Positions 37,549 through 47,721 of a DNA stretch of 64,000 nucleotides are shown piece after piece. The number at the start of each line of letters is the position of its first letter. The stretch's first letter is position 1. Location: assembly GCF_904849725.1 (NCBI RefSeq), contig NC_058523.1, forward strand, positions 110,796,189-110,860,188, in the 5' to 3' direction. Both the position numbers and the translations under genes were made by a program. This DNA is from Hordeum vulgare subsp. vulgare. Taxonomy: Eukaryota > Streptophyta > Magnoliopsida > Poales > Poaceae. Below the pieces are notes generated by a model that was given only the letters and a program-made list of their open reading frames with translations, was not told the origin of the DNA and did no database searches.

Positions 37549-37648
37549 TTGATACCTTGATTCTCAACAAACTGAGGGCAATACTTATCTACGTCGCTGC
37601 ATCACCCTTCCTCTTCAAGGAAAACCAACGCAAGCTCAAGAAGTAGCA
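37549..37648 (+). repeat. Truncated 3' LTR of the second Sabrina-like element
   Basis: TTGATACCTTGATTCTCAAC to AAGTAGCA matches the last ~100 bp of the 5' LTR (about 35850-35949). Roughly 1.45 kb of this LTR is missing, so it was lost in an internal deletion after insertion. Confidence 0.85.
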
Positions 37649-37699
37649 ATGTGCATGAAGATATTGACACACTTTATTTACTGCAAAGGAAATGGTAGG
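37649..37699 (-). pseudogene. Small piece of Ale-like copia reverse transcriptase between two insertions
   Basis: The minus strand codes Arg-Pro-Thr-Ile-Ser-Phe-Ala-Val-Asn-Lys-Val-Cys-Gln-Tyr-Leu-His-Ala, the end of the copia reverse transcriptase. It joins 43053 (across the Sukkula-like LTR) to 34399 (across the Sabrina-like element). Confidence 0.85.
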
Positions 37700-39129
37700 C
37701 CTGGTGTAATGCCCCAAGTGTAACATTGCCATATTTGGAACCTTGCCATGTTTGGGTCCTTGATGTCATGCATATGGAGTTGTCATTTCATGTGACTTAT
37801 ATCTTGTTTTCCCTTTGCATCATGCCATCTATAGCATTCATCCATGCTTGTGTGTTGTGGTGTTGATCTTATGTGTGATTGTGATGGGTATGTGGTATGT
37901 GAAGTGATGTGCAAAGATTGTCTTCCAACTTTGCCTATTTATCCTAAAGCTAGGTTTCAACTAAACTTTTTCTTCTTATTTTTCCTTAAGTTCAAGTTTT
38001 ACTTGCTTTAACCCTGTTTGAAAAATGTAGATCATTTATAGTATTTTCTGGTGGTTGTGGCGCTATGTCTAAGGTGTTTTAAAACTATGCTTAAGTGGGG
38101 TTTTTATTCACAAAACAGATTATATAATTCTGTTTTGCAAATATTTCTTTGCTCCCAAAAATCCTCTTTTCATTTTATTTAAATAGGTCATAATTCCCTT
38201 ATGACCAGGGTCATTTTTATTTTATTTGTGGAGCCATAGAATTGCCTAGGAGTTTAATGTTTGCTGGCCTTTGTTTTTAAGTGGAAAAACCCAGTGGGTT
38301 TTTCTTTCTTTTATTTGGCGCCACCCGAGTGGGCCTTCTCCCCTCGCTGGCCCAACATTGCTTGTCCTCGCACGGTAGCCCATTCCCCGTTCCTCTCCTG
38401 TTGACGTCGTCTCCCTCCTCGTGTCCTGCTTTCCGTCAGAGTCATCAGAGACAGAGCAAGAGAGAGGGTCGACGCCGTGGCTTCATGGACATCGAGGTGG
38501 CCCCCTCGACCCCTACTTAATCCCTCGGCGTGTGTGCCCTGTCCTAGGGTTCCCTCCTCACCGCCGCCCCCTCTGCTTCCCCCTGCGATCAGATCTGAGA
38601 GAGAGAGAGTGAGCAGGTAAGTGCTGCTGCAGTCGTTAAAGAGTTCGTCGTGACCTCCCTCCTCGTCGCCGGCAGCGTCCCCGTGGCGGCCAAGGCGCGC
38701 TCGGGCATGGAGCTCCTCCCTCCTTCCCGTTCCCGGCGTTAGCACAGGGGATCCTCCTCTCTGGCGCGCCCTCCGTGGCGGCTCCGCCAGGCCGAAGCGG
38801 GTCGTCGTGCTGCCCCGCCTCTTCTTCCCGCTACGTCATCGTCGGCGCTTCCCCGACGTCACCTGGGTGAGCGACCACCTTATCCTTCTCGTCTCCCTGC
38901 GAATAGATCCCTCTTGGAGCCGTAGCAGCGCCGCCGTCGTGCTCCTATGTTGTCGCCGCCGTAGGTTGTCGAGGTGCTAGTGTAGTGCTCCTCCCGGTAA
39001 GCTAGGGCCAGGAATGGGTTCCTCTTGAACCCCTCTTCCTCCCTGCGAGTAGCTGCAGTTCAATTTGAGCTGTAACGTCGCCGGCGTACGTCCCGTGTTC
39101 CGGCCGCCGTGTTCTATAGAAGTAGCAGA

Positions 39130-39252
39130 GAAGCTTACCTAAGAGGGTTACCTCCCCTTCTCTAGTAAGCTTCGAACGTCTAGCAGAGTGGTAGGAGGTG
39201 TTTTGGCGCAACAGTTGGTCGCGGGTTCGATCCCAGTGGCGCCCCCCTTTTT
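39130..39252 (+). other. Hairpin plus tRNA-like module 1 in the Sukkula-like LTR
   Basis: A 9-bp inverted repeat (GAAGCTTAC at 39130-39138, GTAAGCTTC at 39165-39173) is followed by an A-box-like TAGCAGAGTGGTAGG (39181-39195) and a B-box-like GGGTTCGATCCC (39223-39234). The spacing of about 42 bases is tRNA-like, and a T run follows at 39248-39252. The acceptor and anticodon arms do not fold convincingly, so this is tRNA-derived or a Pol III promoter mimic rather than a working tRNA gene. Confidence 0.5.
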
Positions 39253-39276
39253 ATTGTTGTGTTTGGTGTTCAGTAA

Positions 39277-39399
39277 CTCGACAGGGAAACATACCCTGTT
39301 TCCTTTCCCCTCTCTGTCGAGCCCAGGGACAGTAGTGCAGTGGTAGAGTAGGTGTGCTTGGTTTAGCAGGACTTGGGTTCGATCCCAAGCCCACCCCTT
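39277..39399 (+). other. Hairpin plus tRNA-like module 2 in the Sukkula-like LTR
   Basis: An 8-bp inverted repeat (CTCGACAG at 39277-39284, CTGTCGAG at 39314-39321) precedes an A-box-like AGTGCAGTGGTAGAGT (39333-39348) and a B-box GGGTTCGATCCC (39374-39385), whose arm pairs CTTGGG with CCCAAG. T-rich sequence follows at 39398. The layout repeats module 1, about 150 bases downstream. Confidence 0.5.
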
Positions 39400-39504
39400 T
39401 TATTTTTATTTCTTCTTTTGTTGTTTATAGTAGAGTATGATGTTGCATTGCTAGGGCAGCAAACTATTTGTGCCTAAGATCACAACCAGTAGTTTTCTCT
39501 TTAT

Positions 39505-39890
39505 TTTTAGCTTTGTGTGTATGTGAGGTGGGTGTTGTGTGTATGTGTGCTTGTGTATATGTGCACTAGTGTAAGAGGTGTAGGAGTAGTGTGTGTATGT
39601 GGTTGCAAGCATATACATGTGTGTGTGTATGTGTATGTGTTTGTGTGGGTGCACTTGTAAGTGTGTGCTCATAACCATGTGTAGTTGTGTGTGGATGTGT
39701 GTGCACATGGATGCTTGTGCACCTATGTGAGAGGGTGTGTGTGTGCTTGTGGTGGCATTTGCACATGTGCAAGAGGTCACCCCTCTTGTTGCACCTCTTG
39801 TATATGTGAGAGTAGTGGTAGTGCTTGTGTGTGTAGGTGTGTAGGTGCTCATGCATATGTGTGTGTGTGAGCATGAGTGCAATTGAGCAT
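39505..39890 (+). repeat. GT-rich alternating purine-pyrimidine tract
   Basis: About 390 bases of imperfect GTGTGT/GTATGT repeats with interspersed GTGCAC and ATGTGC. The His/Thr-rich ORFs on the other strand are a consequence of this composition. Such tracts can adopt Z-DNA and mutate by slippage. Confidence 0.8.
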
Positions 39891-41604
39891 GGAGCATGAG
39901 GGCTCTCTTCTCATGCTTGCCACCAAGTTGTGTTTGTGGAGTGTGGTCTTGTGTGTGTGCATAGGTAGATATAGGGGTGCCATGTATGTGTTCTTCACAT
40001 GTGATGATGCTTGTATATGCTTATGTTAATTTCATGTAGTTTTTCGAGCTAGCTTTGTGCCTATTAGTGCCATGCAAGTACCCATGTATTATATATGGAT
40101 TTGGGGTAGAATAATCCCAGGAATCCACTGGTGGAATCATATTTCACTTTGGAGCAACTTCATAAACTATCATTTTTCTGTCTTGATGCTATGTTTAGAG
40201 CTTGGTGCCATGTGGTGTGATGGGCCTATGAGGATGATTCCTTGATGTGGCAATAGTGGGTGAACCCCTCTACAGCAAGGTAGTTTTGTTTTATGCTTAG
40301 GAGTTTGTATGTGCAAGTTGTGCCTTGTCAAAGTTGGCATGTGGCTGAAATTGACAACTTGGTGAAAATCTGTGATTTTCACTAAGTCCGAGAAACTGTT
40401 GTTATCTTCTTCCCTTGTTGTTGTGGTTGCAAAAGCTCATGTGTTGGGAATCAGCCCATGAAATCAACTAGAGAGTTGGAGCTTTTGTGTTTGTCTAGCT
40501 CTTTGTTAGATTTCATGCACTTTCACTTCCTGTAGATATCATTTTGGAGGCTATCAAAATGCTACAGAGCATAAGCAGCTGGTGAAAATCTGAGATTTTC
40601 ACTAAGTCCCTGAAATCTGTTATTTTTATCCAAGTTGGTGCCTGTAGATCTTCCTGTGTGTGACTCCTTGGTATTATCTTCTTGCTCAGGCTTGTAGAGC
40701 TTTTGAATAGCTTTTGGCACATATCCTGTTTGGCACAGTTGGGTGGCTATAGGTACTTTGCATGTTGCTCACAAACTGCTATGATGCTGTTTAGGATAGA
40801 TTGCATGTTTTAGTTGTTTTGAAGCTTGTGTTAGTATTGTTGGTGGTGTGGTGAGTTTCTTTGCACCACCCCACCTATATTTGTTTCTTTGATCATGTGG
40901 AAACCTGGGAATACCAGAAGAGTGCCATTGGGGTGTGTTTGTGGTGGAATTGATCTGTAGGACTCCATATCTTGTTTCGTAGTTTCCGGTTGATCTGTAG
41001 CTCCGTTCTCAACGTTCTTTATATGCTTTTGCATCGTTTTCTCATGATGCACCTGTTCATGCCATATTCATGCATGTAAAGATAGCCTAGAGTGAATTTC
41101 TGTCCAAAAGTTTATCTTCTCTTCTCATGCATATGCAAGTGACTAAAATAGAGATGCATGCTTCATTCTCATCTCATGCATCATGTGTTTGTTGCATCAT
41201 GTTGTGTTGGTGTTCATTGGTTGTTATTTTTATCTTGGGTAGCACCGGGATCGGAGAGCGAGTACGTGGATTCTGGAGAGTACGTGCAAGACGAACAAGA
41301 GCAATTCCAAGCTGAAGACATCACAGGCAAGATGACCGTGACCTTGATACCGTATCTAGCTTTGTTATGCTTAGATTCACGTTTTCTTCAATATATGCTC
41401 TCTGCCTACCACTTGATAATTGCCTCCTGATATTGCCATGAAACCCAAACACCTTCCCCTCCTAGCTAGAGTTGTTTGGCTAAGTAGGCTTGCTCAACTT
41501 CTAATGATAGCTTTGCTAGTTGCAGGTGCGAGCTGTCTCATGTGACAACATGAGTACTTGATATCATTATGATTAAACTGCTATTTAATTAATGCACCTA
41601 TATA

Positions 41605-41685
41605 CTCCCTCTATAAACTAATATAAGAGTGTTTAGATAACTAAAATAGTGATATAAACGCTCTTATATTAGTTTACGGAGGGAG
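41605..41685. mobile_element. Stowaway-type MITE (mariner-like)
   Basis: An 81-bp near-perfect fold-back with ends CTCCCTCTATAAACTAATA and its complement GTTTACGGAGGGAG, flanked by TA target duplications (41603-41604 and 41686-41687). The terminal CTCCCTCC motif and TA target are diagnostic of Stowaway. It is non-coding and inserted in the Sukkula-like LTR. Confidence 0.93.
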
Positions 41686-43057
41686 TACTTGGTAAATGAC
41701 GGAAGGCCTAGCCATTTTCCGGGTGATTTGTTCCGTTATTGCCGCCTTAGTTTCAGCTACCGGTGTTTGATTCCAAAACTGATCGCTCCTAACACGTACG
41801 GGGTTGTTATGGGGACCCCCTTCATAAATCGTGTAGTGTTAAGACTTGTCCGGCAGGACCCAACATTGGTTTTAATTGCTAATCACTTAATAATAATTCT
41901 GCATAGGGAATAGCTACCCCGAGGATTTAATCAACAACCCGGACCAGTGCTCCTCATGAGTGTTGGTCCACCCACCTAGCAGTCGGCGATACCACCTCAG
42001 GGCAACTTGAGGCATTTGGCCATTGTCCACTACGCATAGACGGTGTTGTCCTGAGACTGAGATACGCGGCTCTTGTCGGGGTCGTCGACACACCGGGAGG
42101 TCCTGCTAGTCTTGTCTTACCTTAGCGATATATCTTGCATATAGGAATCCCGGTGAAACTTTGGTTCTCCCCAGAGTCGAGGTTTTCCTCTAAGGAATCC
42201 GACGAGATCACAAGATTCGTGATAGAGGATTACTTTGCGGCCCGTGACCGTTTGTGATGGACAAGTTGGAGCACCCCTGCAGGGTTTAATCTTTCGGAAA
42301 GCCCTGCCCGCGGTTATGTGGCAACATGGATAATTTGTTAACATACGGTTATGGATAACTTGAACTAACTCTAATAAAACTGCCAACCGTGTGCGTATCC
42401 GTGACTGTCTCGTTCAAAGACCTCTCTTCGATCGGGAACATGGTGGGGTTATGTTTGACGTAGGTTGGTGTTCAGGATCACTTAGCGATCACTTAGTCTT
42501 CGACCCCTCGTGTAGACCACCACATCTATCACTTGGGTCTTCGTAAGTTAGCCACCATAAATTCTTAGGATGCTGCAACCTAAATACTAAACCTTCCTCA
42601 CCTAATAACTTGACTAGTTTCGGTACCAAGGTCATCGATTGCTGAGTCCCCGTGGCTCATAGATTACTTCAACACCCCAACAAGTACAGGTACGCCCGAC
42701 GCAGGTGATCCAGATGGCACGCAGCTAGCGTGCCAGTACGATGAGGAGAACGACCGCCTGTACATGAACTATCCAAAAGACTGAGGCCGTGGTCGTGATC
42801 GTGGGCAAGCATGCGGGATAGCATAGTCTTTTCCCTGTGTTATGTAGTCCGTAGCGGAACTACCTTGTCTGAATAAATGTGTGGATGTAACTCTGATATT
42901 ATCTAAGTGAGATGGCAAATGAATGCCCTATTTGTCAATCTTAAATTTATGTATGTGCTATGTTTATCTCGCTTGCGAAACGCTTAGATGCACTTCTTTC
43001 CCTTTTGGGGCATCGCCCCTAAATAGGAAAGGACTGCATCTTAGTCGTTACACCTGG

Positions 43058-45858
43058 TGAGAGTCAAATATGGAAGTGCACCAACCAACCTTTTGTACTT
43101 GGTACCATCCTATTGAGTCAAAGGTATGCCTTCTACAAGAGACAATTTTTCAGAACCTTGCATCCCTGCCTTGCTCAAAAGATCAGTTGCATACTTTTCT
43201 TGAGAGAGATGCATACCACCTTCACATTTTTAATTTACCTCAATGCCAAGGAAAAAATGAAGATCATCGAGGTACCTAAGAGCAAACTCCGAGTTCAGAT
43301 CTTTGAGAAGAGTTGTAACTTCCTCATTTGATGAACTAGTCACAATAACGTCATCCACATAAATAAGTAGAAAGATGATTGTGTGGGACTTATTGTAAAT
43401 GAACATTCATGTATCATATTTTGAGAGAACAAAGCCAAGTACTCGTAACTGGGAGCTCAAGCGAGAGTACCATGCATGTGGAGCCTGAAGGGAGATTATC
43501 AAGTCTGCATATGTGAGAAGGTTTATTTCTGTCCTCAAATCTAGGATGCTCATTAATATATACTTCATCTTCCATAACACCATGAAGGAACGAGATGCCA
43601 CGTGTTGTTTTTCTAGAGAGCATCAAACTCTTCATCCATCGTCTTCTTCCACTTGGGATCAGCCAAAGCCTCTGTGACAGTGTGAGGTTATCTTGTGGGA
43701 ACAACACAAACTAAACCATACTTATTTTTATAGTTGATTGGTTGAATGGTGCCTGCTCAAAGACGTGTTCTTGGAGGTGTTGGAGCATGCTCAGATGATA
43801 CCGACGAATCTGGCTAGTGTTGTTGTACACGGGACACCACCAATCCCGAGTCCTCTAGATCATCTGCACCAAAGGTGTTGGGTGAGGCAGCATACGATGC
43901 GCCACGCTCACATCATGCTCCTGGATCGTCAACTGGGGTAGCAGGATCGCATGGACGACACCTCGTGTAGACATGCAGGATCGGGCCAAATCGGTCAAAC
44001 ACCGTGTCCCGAGCGCCTGATTGGCGTGTGACACCAATGGTGTCCAGCCCGACCCGCACGATCGGCATGGCTCTAGTACTAGATTGGGTCACGGTCCCCG
44101 CAACGTCTAAGGCAGACACGGGGTGAGACATGATAGTCGATGAAGAGCCTGGAGCGGACGATGGCGAGGTGGCCCGAGCCACCAGGTGGGAAACCAATCC
44201 CGAGGCTGATCCGATCAGAACTGACGTAGTCAGCGGAACAGATCTCGAGGAGGATCGAGCCGGTGTCCTGGTGTGGTGACAAGCTCCCCTGATGCACCAA
44301 TTTGTTGCAAATTTTGACGAGGCATACCTGAAACATCATATGCACATACAATAGAGGATATATTAGTCAATTCTTGGTTAGTAAGATCATCATTACCCCC
44401 ATGAGGCAGACCAGAAAGATGGGAAGGAAGTAGAAGTATTTCCTTGTGAAGGAGAGCACCGACACTGGATGGAGTTTGGCAAAAGGAAACTGAGTTTCAT
44501 CAAAGATGGCATCTCGTGAAATATAAACACGGCGAGTAGATACATCAAGGCATTTTACACCTTTGTGTTTAGCACTATACCCAAGGATCACACATTGTTT
44601 GGAACGATACATTAGTTTGTGAGTGTTATAGGGACGAAGGTTTGGCCAATAGGCGCAGCCAAACACTCTAAGAGTGGTGTAATCAAGCATGACATGAATA
44701 AGACGTTCTGTAGGACTTTCATTGGAGATAGTGCGACCGAGGTACATATTAATGAGATGAACTGCAGTCAGAAAAGCTTCATCCCAAAATTTTAATGGCA
44801 TGGAGGCTGAAGCGAGGATGGATAAGCGTACTTCGATAATGTGACGGTGTTTGCGTTCAGCAGAGCCATTTTCTTGATGTGCACGTGGGCATGAAACGTG
44901 GTAAGAGATACTTATCATTTGAAAGAAAGAGTCTAGTTTCTCATATTCACCACCCCAATCTGACTGTATGGCAATATTTTTGCTATCGAATTTGTGTTCG
45001 ACAAGTGGTTGAAAATTATGAAACACTTGAAACACAACAGAATGTTTTTACAAAAGATAGATCCAAGCGTATTTGCTAAAGTCATCAACAAAGCTCACAT
45101 AGTAAGAATGTCTACCAACGGAAGTGGGTGCAGGACCCCATACATCACAAAAAAATAATTTGCAAAGGTTTTATAGACACACTAGTGGACACAATATAAG
45201 GTAATTGATGACTTTTCGCACGTTGAAATGAATCACAAATAGTTTTTGAATTTCTCTCACCAACAACTGGGAGGTTATTTCTACTAAGGATTTGATGAAT
45301 AGTAGCAAACGAAGGATGACCTAAACGACTGTGCCACCGTTCAAAAAAAATCTTGATGGCACCATACACTTGTTTATTGAATTGGCAATACCGAGGAAGC
45401 AACGCATAGAGGCATTGTACGCAAACACCCTATAAAGAGTATTCTTCGTGACCGATCCTTGATCAAAAAGAAGAAAGGGTGAAATTCTAGAAACACATTG
45501 TTGTCAAGAGCAATACGATGGATCGAAAGTAGGGTTTTGGAGGCATTAGGTACATGCAAGATTTCATTGAGTTCCAAGTTTTTGTGAGGGGTTTTTATAG
45601 TAGAATGACCAATATGACTGATCTCCGTATGTGTACCATTTACTATGGTGTAGACTTGATCATGGCCACGATATTTTTATGCATGGTTAACTTCTCAAGC
45701 TCCCCGGTGATGTGATTTGTTGCTCCCGTGTCCATATACCAGTTGGTATCGATGCCATAGGACACATCAGCTGTAGCTGCAATCTTCTTCTTTTGGGAAT
45801 TGTCATTGGCGTAACGCCAAGCACAGTCTTTTGCAAGGTGGTTTGTTTTCTTACACAT
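43058..45858 (-). pseudogene. Ale-like copia protease, integrase and reverse transcriptase
   Basis: The zinc knuckle and protease segment (45858-45643) has Cys-Lys-Lys-X3-His and Met-Asp-Thr-Gly-Ala-Thr-Asn-His. GAG-pre-integrase (45402-45145) has Trp-His-Ser-Arg-Leu-Gly-His. Integrase (45035-44367) shows Ser-Asp-Trp-Gly-Gly-Glu-Tyr and Gln-Glu-Asn-Gly-Ser-Ala-Glu-Arg-Lys; the N-terminal catalytic Asp region is broken. The reverse transcriptase remnant (43707-43058) keeps Phe-Leu-His-Gly-Val, Pro-His-Ala-Trp-Tyr-Ser-Arg-Leu and a Tyr-Val-Asp-Asp-like block near 43340. Each piece is in a different frame. Confidence 0.88.
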
Positions 45859-45899
45859 TTGACATTTACCCTCGTAGCCATCATACCCCTGGAAGTTGG

Positions 45900-46820
45900 A
45901 ATTGCGTCCCCTGTTGTTATTGCCGGGGGGGCGCCGAGAGTTGTTATTATTGCCCGAGTTGTTCTCGTGGTAATAGTGGCCGCCGCCACCACAACCACCA
46001 CCGGGGTATCCGCCTCTGTTGACGCCGCCAGGACCACCGCCGTTATTGTAGCCGCCTCTGCTGGAGCTCTAGCCACCGCCGCTGGGGCCATAGACGCTGC
46101 GAGCGCCACTGGATCGGTTGCGATAGCCTCCTCTATTGCCACCCGAGCGGCGTCTCGAGGCAGCGTTCGCCGACGACTTGAAGCCACCAGCACCGTTTCC
46201 ATGAAACATCTCGACCCGTTGGTCGAAGTTTGCCACCAGCGGGAAGAGTGTGTCGATGGTGATGGGCTCGGTGCGGACGTCACGGGCGGAGCCGATTGGT
46301 TGATAGTCCATATCAAGCCCGGCGACGATGAAGGAGATGAGCTCCCCGTACCCGAGTGGTTTACCCGCCGCCACAAGCTCATCTGAGAGGGAGTGCATGT
46401 GATCAAAGTACGCAGAGGCTGATTGGGACCCTTTCTGTGCATTGGTTAGGGCAGATCGAATATTGTTGACACGGGATAAAGACACGGCAGAGAACATGTT
46501 CGTCAATGCAGTACATATAGCATGCGATGACTCAAGCGAAGCTACCCGAACCGGTACCTCCTTGGACAGATTTCGAAGGAGGTATGCTACGATCTGTTGA
46601 TCTTGGACTAGCCAAGGAGTACAGTCAGGATTGGTAACTAGTTTATACTTACCATCTTTGCCCTTGGTGGAGATTATTTGTGGAGGTTCTGTGATAGATT
46701 GATCGATATAGCCATACAAGCCGACGCCCACTATCTATGATCGTGCTTGGGCTCGGCAGAGAACGTAGTTCGTCCGAGTGGCTTGAGGCCAGAGGAGACA
46801 GCGGTGGTGGAGGTGGCCAT
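45900..46820 (-). pseudogene. Ale-like copia gag (UBN2-type)
   Basis: The likely start is the ATG at 46820 (Met-Ala-Thr-Ser-Thr-Thr). A stop and frame change near 46735 lead into a 220-aa open stretch (46731-46069) containing the capsid region with Leu-Ser-Arg-Val-Asn-Asn-Ile-Arg and Phe-Ile-Val-Ala-Gly-Leu. The C-terminal part is rich in Gly, Arg, Ser and Asn, a nucleic-acid-binding tail that continues to about 45900. A stop near 46070 separates it from the zinc knuckle. A high-GC ORF on the opposite strand (45712-46386) is a shadow. Confidence 0.83.
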
Positions 46821-46912
46821 GACAGTGGCGTGGGTGCGGTGATGATTGAGGGAGATGGCGGTGATGGAAAAAAACCGCTAGATGCTACGGAAGAGGCTGT
46901 TGTGTATACCAT

Positions 46913-47100
46913 ATAAATAATTATGAAGCGTCTCAATCTCCTCAACATGGAGACCCGCATGATTTATATTTATAGATGATGGAGTACATGGGTCGGCCGA
47001 AGCCCTTGCTAGCAACCTAAGATTTTACAGTTGTAGATATAAGAGAGATAAGGAGATTAAACCAAGATATCTCCTAGCTTCTAACTAACCTGACTTAACA
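46913..47100 (-). repeat. Short 5' LTR of the Ale-like copia
   Basis: On the minus strand it begins TGTTAAGTCAGGTTAG at 47100 and runs ~190 bp to a degraded end next to a PBS remnant (TGGTATAC, complement at about 46904-46911). The inner boundary is approximate. Confidence 0.6.
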
Positions 47101-47252
47101 CCCAAGCCGCAGCCTTGTACGTACATGACTAACGAGACAAGTACAAACATGTTTACCCCCCCCCTCTTCCGTATTGCTGGAAGAATCAAGGCTTATATTG
47201 ATTTTATCCTGCTGAACAACAACATATTAAGAGGCTCCAACAGGCGTGAGAC

Positions 47253-47414
47253 ATCGCATCAATTCAGAAATGGTCCCCACCACCGGAAGGCCTCCTCATG
47301 ATCAATGTGGATGCTACAATTTTCTCAGAATCTACACGCGCTGGATTCGAATTGGTAATGCATGATCATAAGGGACTGGTGGGAGGTGCTTGCCGTGGCT
47401 TTCTTAATAATGTA
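47253..47414 (+). pseudogene. RNase H-like (RVT_3-type) domain fragment
   Basis: The plus strand codes a single uninterrupted block: Gln-Lys-Trp-Ser-Pro-Pro-Pro-Glu-Gly-Leu, Ile-Asn-Val-Asp-Ala, and a His-Asp-His-Lys-Gly-Leu-Val-Gly-Gly stretch. This is the N-terminal half of the RNase H-like domain common in plant LINE-derived and orphan genes (Trp-X-Pro-Pro-X2-Gly and the first catalytic Asp). A TGA lies directly upstream, and a different repeat begins after 47414, so it is a fragment of about 54 aa. It may come from a LINE or a retro-derived gene. Confidence 0.6.
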
Positions 47415-47713
47415 CTAGGAAAATTGTCCGTGCTTTGCAACGGGAGATCCTGGATTAAAGGACTATCATGATGACAATGGCGGACAAAGAACGAAAAACA
47501 TTGAAATTTTAACACATCTACAAATATGCACATTCACCTATTTAAGATTTTTTTAAATTATTAACACATTCACGTTATTGCACACACATTAACACACCTA
47601 GATATATACATCAGCACAGTAGCATGACATTTACATGAATATCACATCTATACATCAGCGGCAGTAGCATGACCTAGCAGGTAGCTACTTTCAAATTACA
47701 GTAGCATTGTGCA
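47415..47713. other. Degenerate repeat tract, no gene seen
   Basis: It begins CTAGGAAAATTGTCCGTG and GCAACGGGAG, a motif I associate with dispersed grass repeats. The rest is rich in short CACA/TACAT runs. No ORF or clear terminal repeats were found. Confidence 0.35.
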
Positions 47714-47721
47714 CCAATTTG

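Larger units (their letters stand above)
34400..37648 (+). mobile_element. Second Sabrina-like (Athila-clade) element, internally deleted
   Basis: It has a full 5' LTR (34400-35949, 1550 bp), a perfect tRNA-Asp-type PBS, a 1.6-kb interior, and only about the last 100 bp of the 3' LTR (37549-37648). The TSD is AGGTG at the left (34395-34399) and ATGTG at the right (37649-37653), with one substitution; the host copia frame shows the original sequence was AGGTG followed by CATG. It sits in the RNase H region of the Ale-like copia. It lacks gag, reverse transcriptase and integrase. Confidence 0.88.
37705..43052 (+). mobile_element. Sukkula-like solo LTR, 5.3 kb
   Basis: The termini are TGTAATGCCCC and GTCGTTACA, with a perfect 5-bp TSD CCTGG (37700-37704, 43053-43057). 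The end segment GGACTGCATCTTAGTCGTTACA-like (split here as GGACTGCATC and TTAGTCGTTACA) resembles what I remember of the Sukkula LTR end. No coding domain is present. Its 5348-bp length exceeds most LTRs and matches the Sukkula class. Removing it restores a continuous copia reading frame. A GC-rich, CpG-rich part (38330-39060) is probably the promoter and leader. It contains the tRNA-like modules, a GT-rich tract and a Stowaway MITE annotated below. Confidence 0.82.
33976..47100 (-). mobile_element. Ale/Retrofit-like copia element, oldest layer, split by three insertions
   Basis: The minus-strand element starts with a short 5' LTR at about 46913-47100. It continues as gag, zinc knuckle, protease, integrase and reverse transcriptase (46820-43058), then across the Sukkula-like LTR to 37699-37649, and across the Sabrina-like element to 34399-33976. 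There the Sirevirus interrupts it; its 3' LTR is not in the window. The UBN2-type gag and the ~190-bp LTR suggest the Ale/Retrofit (Hopscotch-type) lineage, an inference. Many stops and frameshifts mark it as the most decayed element here. Confidence 0.78.

Noticed and set aside
39181..39252. A functional tRNA gene
   Set aside because: A and B boxes are present but acceptor and anticodon stems do not pair well, so it is listed only as tRNA-like.
39451..39897. Minus-strand His/Thr-rich ORFs
   Set aside because: They arise from the GT-rich tract and have no domain.
45712..46386. Plus-strand ORF of 224 aa with Ala/Val-rich repeats
   Set aside because: It is the antisense shadow of the Gly/Arg-rich gag tail of the Ale-like copia.
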